A stretch of DNA of 64,000 bases, taken from assembly GCA_002307145.1 (NCBI GenBank), contig DBTR01000067.1, positions 1,278 to 65,277 on the forward strand, given 5' to 3'. Positions 34,081-41,773 of this stretch are shown here, piece by piece. The position numbers and the translations under genes were made by a program. Each line of letters starts with the position of its first letter. Within the stretch, counting starts at the first letter, position 1. The stretch comes from Rhodospirillum sp. UBA1311 (GTDB taxonomy: Bacteria; Pseudomonadota; Alphaproteobacteria; Rhodospirillales; Rhodospirillaceae). Under the pieces are notes generated by a model that saw nothing but the letters and a program-made list of their open reading frames with translations, ran no database searches and had not been told where the DNA came from.

Positions 34081-34113
34081 CTTGGAAAGCTCCGGGCGAT
34101 GCAGGGAAGCTCC

Positions 34114-34830
34114 CTATATGGAAGCCCTGGCCGCCCGCCGCCATCCCGTCGCCTTCGGGCGCGCGCCGACCGAGGAAACGTAGACCCCTTCCGCCATCTC
34201 GCCGATGCGGATGCCGATGGTTTCCGCCAGCGCGTCGAAATCCGCCACGCCGCACCTTTCGAGCGCGCCGAGGGCGATCCGTGCGCTCGCCTCGGCGTCT
34301 TCGAGCGCATGGTGATGGTCGAAGGTGAAGCCCACCCGTTCCGCCACCAGCGGCAGGCGGAAGCTCGCCATGTCCGTCCACACCCGGCGCGACGCGACGA
34401 GCGTGCACATGCAGCGCATCGCCGGAGTCTCAAGACCGTAGAGCGCGATGCTCTCGCGCAGCACGCCCAGGTCGAACGAGGCGTTATGCGCCAGCACCAG
34501 CGCGCCTTCGAGGTGCGGGCGCAACTCCTCCCAGATCTCGGGGAACTCCGACGCCTCGGCGACGTCCTCGGGATAGAGGCCGTGGATATAGCCGAAGCAC
34601 CACGACTTCGGCGAGCAACGCGGCCGGATCAGGCGATAGGCGCGGTGTGTCACCCGGCCCTCCGCGATCCAGGCGACGCCGATCGAACACGCGCTCGCCC
34701 GCGCCATCGTCGCGGTCTCGAAGTCGATGGCGACGATGCGCTCCGGACCGACCGCCGAAACCGGCGGGATCGGCAGCTCGATCAGGCGGGGATGCTTGGC
34801 CAGGGGGTCGGCAAGGGGGTCGGTGGTCAC
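34114..34830 (-). CDS. DnaQ-family 3'-5' exonuclease
   Basis: A protein of about 238 residues of the DEDD exonuclease superfamily. The ExoI motif is IVAIDFETATM, ExoII is LVLAHNASFDLGVLR and ExoIII is HHALEDAEASARI, giving the complete acidic set with the ExoIII histidine. It resembles stand-alone exonucleases related to the DNA polymerase III epsilon chain. I choose a GTG at 34830, preceded by GAGGA. A longer in-frame reading to 34965 would overlap the divergent larB start and is less likely. Confidence 0.82.
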   Translation of the reverse strand: MTTDPLADPLAKHPRLIELPIPPVSAVGPERIVAIDFETATMARASACSIGVAWIAEGRVTHRAYRLIRPRCSPKSWCFGYIHGLYPEDVAEASEFPEIWEELRPHLEGALVLAHNASFDLGVLRESIALYGLETPAMRCMCTLVASRRVWTDMASFRLPLVAERVGFTFDHHHALEDAEASARIALGALERCGVADFDALAETIGIRIGEMAEGVYVSSVGARPKATGWRRAARASI

Positions 34831-34964
34831 GCGCGAAATGTCCTCGGCAGGGCGGATCGAATCCGCAGTAACGCACAAACCCGGAGGCGCGCCAAGGCGG
34901 ATGAATGCGTCTGGTGCGCCTTGCGGGGGTGCGGCATAATGCCGGCGCATTTCGGAGGATGGCA

Positions 34965-35618
34965 ATGACCGGCGCGGTGATGGACTGGCAAAGAACCGAG
35001 CGCATCGGTCTCCCCGAAGCGGTGTATGCGCCGGGCAAGACCGCCGCCCAAATCGACGCGATCATCGAGTCCGCCCGCACCCTCGGCCACCGCCTGCTGA
35101 TCACCGGCCTCGATCCGGCCAAGCACGCCGGGCTTGGCCCGGAGTCCGGCTCCACCCTCGACTACGACCCGGTCTCGCGGACGGCGATCCTCGGCATCCT
35201 TGAAGCGCCCGCCGCCCTCGACGTCGCGATCGTCACCGGCGGCCTCGCCGACCTTCCGGTCGCGACCGAAGCCGCCCGCACCCTGGCGTTTTCCGGCGTC
35301 GGCGCGGCCTGCTACGCCGACATCGGCGTCGCCGGGCTGTGGCGTCTGCTCGACCGGCTGGAAGAGATCCGCCGCCACCCGGTGGTGATCGCGGTCGCGG
35401 GGATGGAGGGCGCGCTGTTCAGCGTCCTCGCCGGGCTGGTCGCCGCGCCGATCATCGCACTGCCGACTTCGGTCGGGCGCGGCGTCGCGACCGGCGGCCG
35501 GGTCGCGCTCGACTCCGCGCTCGCGAGCTGCGCGCCGGGCCTCGTCGCGGTGAACGTCGACAACGGTTTCGGGGCGGCCCAGGCGGCGCTCCGGATTCTC
35601 GCCCTCAGGCGAGGGTGA
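34965..35618 (+). CDS. larB: Nickel pincer cofactor biosynthesis protein LarB
   Basis: A 217-residue protein related to AIR carboxylase (PurE-like C-terminal domain: VVIAVAGMEGALFSVLAGLVAAPIIALPTSVGRG). LarB carboxylates nicotinic acid adenine dinucleotide, the first step towards the nickel-pincer nucleotide of lactate racemase. It starts MTGAVMDWQRTER, shorter at the N-terminus than most LarB proteins, and keeps the EAVYAPGKTAAQIDAI segment. GGAGG lies six bases before the ATG. It is on the opposite strand from larE/larC/larA and overlaps the end of the glycerate kinase gene by 14 bases. Confidence 0.9.
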   Translation: MTGAVMDWQRTERIGLPEAVYAPGKTAAQIDAIIESARTLGHRLLITGLDPAKHAGLGPESGSTLDYDPVSRTAILGILEAPAALDVAIVTGGLADLPVATEAARTLAFSGVGAACYADIGVAGLWRLLDRLEEIRRHPVVIAVAGMEGALFSVLAGLVAAPIIALPTSVGRGVATGGRVALDSALASCAPGLVAVNVDNGFGAAQAALRILALRRG

Positions 35619-36792
35619 GCCCGGGCGCGGCAACGGAGGCGCGCCGCGCCCCGCCGATCGCCACCCCGATCGCCAGGGTCGCGGCAACGTTGCGCGCGGT
35701 GACCCGCACGTTCTTCCCGGCTTCGTCGAGCGCCTCCCGCAGGGTGCAGGAGCGATAGAGGACGCTGTAGATCGCCTCGATGCCGTGCTGGTGGACGATC
35801 CCCGCCTCGTCGGTGAGGCAGCCCGCGATGCCGATCACCGGCTTGCCGAACCGCTTCGCGACCCGCGCCACGCCGATCGGCGTCTTGCCATGCGCGGTCT
35901 GGCCGTCGATGCGGCCTTCGCCGGTGATCACCAGGTCGGCGTCCGCCACCGCTTCCGCCAATCCGACCGCGTTGGTGACGATCTCCACCCCCGGACGAAG
36001 GTCCGCCCCAAGGAACGCCAGCAACGCCGCGCCGAGCCCGCCCGCCGCACCCGCGCCCGGCCGCGCATCGACCGAGACGCCGAGTTCGGCTTCGATCAGC
36101 CGGGCGTAGTGGCCGAGGTTGGCGTCGAGCTGGCGGACGAGATCGGGCGTCGCCCCCTTCTGCGGCCCGAAGATCGCCGAGGCCCCCTTCGGCCCGGTCA
36201 GCGGATTGTCGACGTCGCAGGCGACCTCGATCCGGCAGTCCTTCAGGCGCGGATCGAGGCCCGTCACGTCGATCTGCGCGAGTGCCGCGAGCGCGCCGCC
36301 GCCGAAGCCGATATCCGTGCCGTCGCGATCGCGCAGCCGCACGCCGAGCGCCTGGAGCATGCCCGCGCCGCCGTCGTTGGTGGCGCTGCCGCCGATGCCG
36401 ACGATCAAATGCCGCGATCCCCGGTCGAGGGCGGCGCGAATCAGCTCGCCGACGCCGAAGGTGGTGGTCACGAGGGGATTGCGCCGCGACGGCTCGACCA
36501 GCGCCAGGCCGCTCGCCGCCGCCATCTCGATCACCGCGAGTTCGCCGTCGCCGCTGATGCCGTAGAACGCATCCACCGGCTCGCCCAGCGGCCCGGTGAC
36601 CGGCAACCGTACCAGGGTGCCGCCGGTGGCTTGCACCAGGGTTTCGGCGGTGCCCTCGCCGCCGTCGGCGACTGGGATCTTGACGTAGATCGCGTCCGGA
36701 TAGATCTCGCGGAACCCCGCCTCGATCTGGTTCGCCACGTCGAGGGCGGACAGGCTTTCCTTGAACGAATCCGGTGCGATCACGATTTTCAT
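35605..36792 (-). CDS. Glycerate 2-kinase (GarK/GlxK family)
   Basis: A 395-residue glycerate kinase type with MKIVIAPDSFKESLSA at the start, PVADGGEGTAETLVQATGG, the IGGSATNDGGAGMLQALG block and TGEGRIDGQTAHGKTPIGVA. It phosphorylates D-glycerate to 2-phosphoglycerate. It is the last gene after larE, so a glycerate or an acid degraded to it is a likely end product of the pathway served by this operon. Confidence 0.9.
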   Translation of the reverse strand: MKIVIAPDSFKESLSALDVANQIEAGFREIYPDAIYVKIPVADGGEGTAETLVQATGGTLVRLPVTGPLGEPVDAFYGISGDGELAVIEMAAASGLALVEPSRRNPLVTTTFGVGELIRAALDRGSRHLIVGIGGSATNDGGAGMLQALGVRLRDRDGTDIGFGGGALAALAQIDVTGLDPRLKDCRIEVACDVDNPLTGPKGASAIFGPQKGATPDLVRQLDANLGHYARLIEAELGVSVDARPGAGAAGGLGAALLAFLGADLRPGVEIVTNAVGLAEAVADADLVITGEGRIDGQTAHGKTPIGVARVAKRFGKPVIGIAGCLTDEAGIVHQHGIEAIYSVLYRSCTLREALDEAGKNVRVTARNVAATLAIGVAIGGARRASVAAPGLTLA

Positions 36793-36829
36793 TCGGCTTC
36801 TCCTCTAGGGCGGCGAACCGCCGATCCTG

Positions 36830-37627
36830 TCATTCCGCGGCGCGAAGGAACGCCGACCCCCGGCGATAGGCGCGCAAGCCCGCGAACCCCCGCCCCTCGG
36901 CGCGGCAGAGCGCCGCGATCCATGCTTCCGCCCGCGCCCGCTCCGGCGCTTCGGGCAGCTTCTCGCATTCCACCCAAACCCCCGATGCGGTGATCCGGCA
37001 GCGCAGCGCACCCACCCCGGGAAGCGCCTCGGCCAGCCCGGCCTCCGCCGCCTCGATGAAGCGGAGCGACGCCGCATCGACGGCGATGCCGGTCTCGATC
37101 CGGCTGGCGAGGCAGGGCTGCGCGGGCAGGGCGGCGAGATCGTCGAGGCCATAGGCCTGCGCCAGGGCGTAGATGTCGGCCTTGCCGAGGCCCGCCTCGA
37201 CGAACGGATGCACGACATCGTGGCGCTGCGCCGCTTCGAGGCCGGGGCGGTAGTCGCCGAGATCGTCGAGATTGGTGCCCGAAGCGATGGTCAGTCCGGT
37301 GGTGGCGCGGATGCGGCCATAGAGATTGGTCTTGCAGTAGTAGCAGCGGTTGACCGGGTTGCCCCGGTAGGACGGATCGGCCATTTCGCCCGCGTCGATC
37401 AGCCGCAGCACCCAGCCGTGGCGATGCGCGTGCGCCTCCACCCGCGCGGTCGCCGCCGCCGGAACCGCCGGGGAAACGGCGTGAACCGCGGTGACCGCGG
37501 TGCGCGCGTAGAGATGGGCGACGTAGGCGAGAATCATACTGTCGACGCCGCCGCTCACCGCGATGGCGAGCGCCGCATGCCGATCGAGTGCCGCCACGAG
37601 GCGGGCCTGGAGGTCTCCAACGATCAC
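36830..37627 (-). CDS. larE: Nickel pincer cofactor sulfur-transfer synthetase LarE
   Basis: A 265-residue ATP-pyrophosphatase-type protein. The PP-loop is IAVSGGVDSMILAYVAH, and the family segment NPVNRCYYCKTNLYGRI carries the CxxC cysteines. LarE adds sulfur to the carboxylated pyridinium adenylate. One-cysteine LarE enzymes sacrifice their own cysteine, while those with three cysteines use a different sulfur chemistry. Here CYYC plus a cysteine in LPAQPCLASR give three candidates. GTG start two bases after the larC stop. Confidence 0.92.
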   Translation of the reverse strand: MIVGDLQARLVAALDRHAALAIAVSGGVDSMILAYVAHLYARTAVTAVHAVSPAVPAAATARVEAHAHRHGWVLRLIDAGEMADPSYRGNPVNRCYYCKTNLYGRIRATTGLTIASGTNLDDLGDYRPGLEAAQRHDVVHPFVEAGLGKADIYALAQAYGLDDLAALPAQPCLASRIETGIAVDAASLRFIEAAEAGLAEALPGVGALRCRITASGVWVECEKLPEAPERARAEAWIAALCRAEGRGFAGLRAYRRGSAFLRAAE

Positions 37628-37629
37628 GA

Positions 37630-38919
37630 CTACCGCTCTCCTTCCCGTTCGCCCTGACGCGCGATCCTGCGCCGCCGGGCCAGTCCGTCGAGCACGGCGA
37701 CGTCGTCGCTCTCGACCTTGACCGAAGCCGCGCCGTCGGGGCGCAGGCTCCGCTTGGTTCGCAATTCGAGACCATCGACCGTGACGGTTTCGCCGTCGCG
37801 CGGCAGGCAGCGCCGCTGCTCGCGCCGCCAGCGCAGGCCGATGGTCGAGGTCTCGGCGAAGCATAGCGCGCCCACCGCCGCGAGGCATTCGGGTTTCACC
37901 AGGAGCCGGAAGTCGCTCGCCGGGCGTCCCTTTTTCCCCTGGCGCGCGCCGATGCTGAGGTCGAAGACGCCCGCCGCCGCGCGCAGGCGGTCGGCGGCGA
38001 CGCCGATCTCCTCGCCGGTCATGTCGTCGACCTCGAAGCCGACGACGATCACCGCGTCCGCCTCACCCGGCAGGTCCGCGTCCGGCGTGGCCTCGAACAC
38101 CAGGGCGCGGAGGATGTTGGGCATTCCCGGAAGTTCGCGCGTGCCCGCGCCGTTGCCGACGGCGCGAAGCGCGCCGCCGCGCCTTGCCTCGCTTCCCGCC
38201 GCGACGAGATGGGCGATGATCGCGCCGCCGGTCGGCGTGACCCGCTCCCCGCCGACGCCGTCGTCGCGCCAGGAAAAGCCTTTCAGGAGTTCGGCGGTGG
38301 CGGGCGCCGGAACCGGGAGAAGACCATGACCGGTGCGCACCAGCCCGCCCCCGAGCGGAAGATCGGAAACGCTCCAGGTGCAGCCGTCGAGCGCGGCGGC
38401 GATGCTGCCCGCCGCAACCACGTCCATCAGCGAGTCCCAGTCCGCAATCTCGTGGAAATGCACCTCGTCGAGCGGCACCCGGTGCATCCGGCTCTCGACC
38501 TCGGCGAGACGGCGAAGGATCGCGATCGCCTGCGCCGCCGTGCCGGGATGCAGCGCCGCATCGCCGATCATCCGCGCGATCTCGGGGAAACGCACCGGCC
38601 CGCGCTCCCGCACTTCGGCGTGATGGTGGTGGTCGTGATCATGGTGATGATGATCGTGATCGTGGTCGTGATGATGGTGATGATCGTGATCGTGGCGATG
38701 GGCTTCGGGCGCTCCGGCGAGGAAGAACCGGCACGCCGCGACATCGCCGCTGGTGCCCGCGTCCAGGGTCGGGCGGCCGACACCGTCCGGCATCGCCGCG
38801 GCGAGGTCGGCGAACACCCGGTCGCGAAGCTCGGGCAGCGCGGCAAGCAGCGCGGCGACGAACATGTCGCCCGCCGCACCGCCCGCTGCGTCGAGGTGGA
38901 TGTGGAAGCGGCCGGGCAT
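37630..38919 (-). CDS. larC: Nickel-pincer cyclometallase LarC, single-frame, His-rich
   Basis: A 429-residue LarC, which inserts nickel into the pincer nucleotide using CTP. The start IHLDAAGGAAGDMFVAAL, the middle VHFHEIADWDSLMDVVAA and the C-terminal domain EVDDMTGEEIGVAADRL are all in one frame, so no programmed frameshift of the Lactobacillus larC1/larC2 kind is needed. Residues 74-100 hold 19 histidines and 7 aspartates, a probable nickel reservoir. It abuts the larA stop with no gap. A second, partial copy is at 63399-64000. Confidence 0.94.
   Translation of the reverse strand: MPGRFHIHLDAAGGAAGDMFVAALLAALPELRDRVFADLAAAMPDGVGRPTLDAGTSGDVAACRFFLAGAPEAHRHDHDHHHHHDHDHDHHHHDHDHHHHAEVRERGPVRFPEIARMIGDAALHPGTAAQAIAILRRLAEVESRMHRVPLDEVHFHEIADWDSLMDVVAAGSIAAALDGCTWSVSDLPLGGGLVRTGHGLLPVPAPATAELLKGFSWRDDGVGGERVTPTGGAIIAHLVAAGSEARRGGALRAVGNGAGTRELPGMPNILRALVFEATPDADLPGEADAVIVVGFEVDDMTGEEIGVAADRLRAAAGVFDLSIGARQGKKGRPASDFRLLVKPECLAAVGALCFAETSTIGLRWRREQRRCLPRDGETVTVDGLELRTKRSLRPDGAASVKVESDDVAVLDGLARRRRIARQGEREGER
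38621..38700 (-). repeat. Low-complexity His/Asp codon tract inside larC
   Basis: About 80 bases of CAC/CAT/GAT codons on the minus strand encode the histidine-aspartate run of LarC. It is a short imperfect trinucleotide-type tract that might vary in length between strains by slippage. Confidence 0.8.
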
Positions 38920-40203
38920 CTATCCGACCACCGGCACCACGTAGGGCCCTTCCGGAATCACCGCCACCGCCGGGTCGGCGTGGCGCGCGATGCTGGCGCG
39001 CACCGCCTCGTCCACCGAGGCCACCACTTCCACCCCGGTGATCCGGCGTTCCTCGCCGTCGAGGCCGGTGGTAAAGAGCTGGATATGCCCGAGGCGCATC
39101 GGCTTCAACTGCATCTCGGTCTGCCATTCGTCGATCTCGGCGAACGACTTGGCCTTCAGCGTCGCGAGGAAGCGTTCCGGCCCGATCTCCACCATCCGCG
39201 CCTGGGCGTCGCGGAATTCGGGCGAGCCGAACCCTTCCGAGCATTCGGATGCGATGATCAGGGTGCCGCCGGGTTCGAGGATGCCCATCGCGGTCACCAT
39301 GCCCTTGACCGTCTGGTAGTAGGTCTTGTCGAGGGGATAGCCCGCCGACGAGGTGATTACGGTCTTGAAGCGGCGCGGCACCTTGATCGCGGATGCCTGG
39401 TCGATGAACGCGACCGCCGCGAGGTGGCTGGCGATGACCTCGCCGAAGTTCACGTAGACGAGGTCGCGGTCTTCGTCGAGGACGGTGTTGATCGCGTAGA
39501 CCTCGCCGATCTTGGCGGCGATTTCGAGCTGTTCCTCGTGCAGCGGATTGCCGACGAGGTTGCACTGCACCGCGAGCGGATCTTCCATGAACCGCGCGGA
39601 ATGGAAAGTGCGGATGGTCTCGTGGTGGGCGACGCCGGGGGCGATCACCTTGCGCCCGCCCGACCAGCCCGCCATGAAGTGCGGCTCGATCAGGCCGGAG
39701 ACGATGCGCAGGTCGGCGTCGACGAAGCGGCGGTCGATCTTCACCGGCGTGCCGCGCGCCGTCGGCCCGAGGTCGACGTGGTCGGCGTCGTTGCGGGCGA
39801 AGTGGTTTTCGACGCGCACGGTCTTGAGCACCCAGGGGTCGCCGACCAACTCCTCCAGCTCCGCGCCCTCGTTGGGGCGGTGCAGGCCGGTGGCCACCAG
39901 CACGGAAATCCGTTCGGCCGGCATCCCGGCGGCGATCAATCCCTCGACCATCGGCCGCAGGAAGAGCTTGTTCGGCACCGGGCGGGTGATGTCGCAGATC
40001 AGGATGCAGGCGCTGGTACGCCCCTTCACCAGTTCGGAATAGGGCCGAGCGTCGACCGGATTTTCGAGCGCCTGGCGAACCGCGCCGTCCTGGTCCGCGA
40101 CCTTGTCGAGAACCACCTTGCGGATCACCGTCGGCTGGGTCCCTTCCGGGAGGGAAACCGCCAGATGGCCACGGCCATACAGGATGTCGATCGTGTCGCT
40201 CAT
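38920..40203 (-). CDS. larA: LarA-family nickel-dependent hydroxyacid racemase/epimerase
   Basis: A 427-residue LarA homologue. The nickel-pincer and catalytic residues known from Lactobacillus LarA are all present with a one-residue shift or less: H108 (ATGLHRP), H175 (IEPHFMAGW), K185 (GGRKVIAPG, covalent cofactor lysine) and H201 (RTFHSARF). It should invert the C2 configuration of a 2-hydroxyacid. Family members act on lactate, malate, phenyllactate or D-gluconate (2-epimerase). The neighbours, a KdgT-type permease and glycerate kinase, favour a sugar acid or glycerate-like substrate over lactate. Confidence 0.9.
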   Translation of the reverse strand: MSDTIDILYGRGHLAVSLPEGTQPTVIRKVVLDKVADQDGAVRQALENPVDARPYSELVKGRTSACILICDITRPVPNKLFLRPMVEGLIAAGMPAERISVLVATGLHRPNEGAELEELVGDPWVLKTVRVENHFARNDADHVDLGPTARGTPVKIDRRFVDADLRIVSGLIEPHFMAGWSGGRKVIAPGVAHHETIRTFHSARFMEDPLAVQCNLVGNPLHEEQLEIAAKIGEVYAINTVLDEDRDLVYVNFGEVIASHLAAVAFIDQASAIKVPRRFKTVITSSAGYPLDKTYYQTVKGMVTAMGILEPGGTLIIASECSEGFGSPEFRDAQARMVEIGPERFLATLKAKSFAEIDEWQTEMQLKPMRLGHIQLFTTGLDGEERRITGVEVVASVDEAVRASIARHADPAVAVIPEGPYVVPVVG

Positions 40204-40335
40204 CGAAACTCCACCTTTCCCATGGCTTCGCCGTCCGGAGGAGGTGCGGCCGGGTGTCCTGCCGATCCTCCGCCGCGTCGCCTGAACAGTCTAATGCTTC
40301 GGCTCGTCGGTTGCCGCGAGTTTTTCGCAATGTCG

Positions 40336-40369
40336 ACCCATGCCGGTCCCCGCAAGGATCGGCATGGGT
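40336..40369 (-). terminator. Hairpin between the KdgT-type permease gene and larA
   Basis: ACCCATGCCG (40336-40345) pairs perfectly with CGGCATGGGT (40360-40369) just past the permease stop. There is no immediate U-run; a run of As and Ts (GAAAAACTC) begins some bases later. It is probably a 3' stabiliser or leaky terminator within the operon. Confidence 0.5.
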
Positions 40370-40385
40370 TCATGGCGGCGCCGCC

Positions 40386-41522
40386 TCAGTGCGGCGCCAC
40401 GCCTTCCACCACGACCGGAAGGTTTTCGTCCTCGCCTTCCTCGATCCGGCCGTCGATGCCGCGCGACCGCTGCCAGCGATCGACCAGGATCACCGCGATC
40501 GGCCCCATCAGCGCGGTCGAGATCGTCGAGATCGAAATCTGCAGCGTCGCGACCGCGACGAGGTCGTGGTAGGCCTGCGCTTCCGCCGCCGTCATCATTC
40601 CCGACGACACCGCGATCGCGGCCGCCGCGGCGATCGCCGCGGGCGTGCCCACCGCGTTGCCGGCGGTGGTCGCTTCCGCCACCGGTGCGATCACGCTGCG
40701 CTCGCGGGCGACAAAGCGGAACACCAGAATGCCGATGCCGCCGGTGAGGACCGTGGTCATCACGCCGAGCAGCAGGCCCGCGCCGACCACGCTCGGGTTG
40801 AAGAACACCGCGAGATTCATGTTGGCGCCCAGGGAGAACGCGAAGAACGGCACCGGCAGCATCTCGCCCGCCTTGAGGAACAGCCGCATCTTCTCGTCGA
40901 GGTTGCCGAGCAACATGCCGAGCGCGATCGGCAGCAGCACCGCGATGAACGCGATCACCGGGAAGTGCGAGCCGAGCAGGCCGAGCGACATCAGGGTGAA
41001 GAACGGCCCGTCGTTGAGCGACAGCACCGCCACGGCGGCAGTGTCGGAGCGGTTGCCGTACTGGGCGGTGAGCGCCGCGTACATGCCGCCGTTGCCGTTG
41101 GTCATCGCCGCGATGATCGCCATCGTCGACAGGCCGAGGAAGCCGTGCATCGGGTCGAACATCATGCCGAACAGGACGCCGACGCCGAGACCGACGCAGT
41201 ACTTGGAGGCGGTGAGAATCACGCCTTTCTTCATCGCCCGGCCGCCAACGCGCAGGTTCATCTGCGCACCCGAGCAGAACAGGAACAGGGCGATCAGGGT
41301 GAGCGCGCTGGTCTTGAACAGCTGTTCGGAAAATCCGCCGATCCGCAGAAACTCGTAATAGCCGGCCGAGGTCTTCGGCGCTCCCAGCTCCTGGAGAATA
41401 CTCGCAACAAACGGAAGATGGAGTTGGTCGATGGTGTTCAAGATCGTGCCGAGCAACAGCGGCACCACCATCATTCCGCCCGGAATCTTCTCGATCATGT
41501 CCTTGATCGGCACCTGTCTCAT
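40386..41522 (-). CDS. 2-keto-3-deoxygluconate permease (KdgT) family transporter
   Basis: A 378-residue membrane protein with about ten helices. The start IKDMIEKIPGGMMVVPLLLGTILNT and LFLFCSGAQMNLRVGGRAMKKG match KdgT, as do GLSTMAIIAAMTNGNGGMYAALTAQYG and VLPIALGMLLGNLDEKMR. KdgT imports 2-keto-3-deoxygluconate with protons; relatives may carry other sugar acids. It is the promoter-proximal gene of the lar operon. A sigma-54 promoter lies 149-163 bases upstream. Confidence 0.9.
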   Translation of the reverse strand: MRQVPIKDMIEKIPGGMMVVPLLLGTILNTIDQLHLPFVASILQELGAPKTSAGYYEFLRIGGFSEQLFKTSALTLIALFLFCSGAQMNLRVGGRAMKKGVILTASKYCVGLGVGVLFGMMFDPMHGFLGLSTMAIIAAMTNGNGGMYAALTAQYGNRSDTAAVAVLSLNDGPFFTLMSLGLLGSHFPVIAFIAVLLPIALGMLLGNLDEKMRLFLKAGEMLPVPFFAFSLGANMNLAVFFNPSVVGAGLLLGVMTTVLTGGIGILVFRFVARERSVIAPVAEATTAGNAVGTPAAIAAAAAIAVSSGMMTAAEAQAYHDLVAVATLQISISTISTALMGPIAVILVDRWQRSRGIDGRIEEGEDENLPVVVEGVAPH

Positions 41523-41670
41523 TGCATTCCTCCCGTTGCTTCAGCGCTTCTCCGAATGGCGCGCTGGATATTTTTAAGTTTGCCGGAATCGGCTCTCCGC
41601 CGACGATCGACGGCGCAGGAAACTCCCCTATCGGCACGCTGCGGCCAAGGCATGGCCTCGACGAGAAGCC

Positions 41671-41685
41671 GCAAATGCCATGCCA
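41671..41685 (-). promoter_or_regulatory. Sigma-54 (-24/-12) promoter of the lar operon
   Basis: On the minus strand TGGCATG-GCAT-TTGC matches the sigma-54 consensus TGGCAYG-N4-TTGC exactly, including spacing. It points to the permease gene, about 150 bases ahead. The gene on its other side encodes a sigma-54 activator with an intact GAFTGA loop, which is strong support. Candidate activator sites would lie between 41686 and 41773 or within the 3' end of the activator gene. Confidence 0.85.
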
Positions 41686-41773
41686 GGTTATGTATACAAG
41701 AATCCCAATGACTTAGGTTATAGATCCACGTCATCTCGTGCGGTATTTTGCCACATCGACGGTGGATTTTGCA

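Noticed and set aside
34831..34965. N-terminal extension of the DnaQ-type exonuclease
   Set aside because: It would overlap the start and ribosome binding site of divergent larB; a GTG with GAGGA at 34830 is enough for the full nuclease fold.
38621..38700. Possible tandem repeat or CRISPR-like array
   Set aside because: It is only the codon pattern of a His/Asp-rich protein segment within larC.
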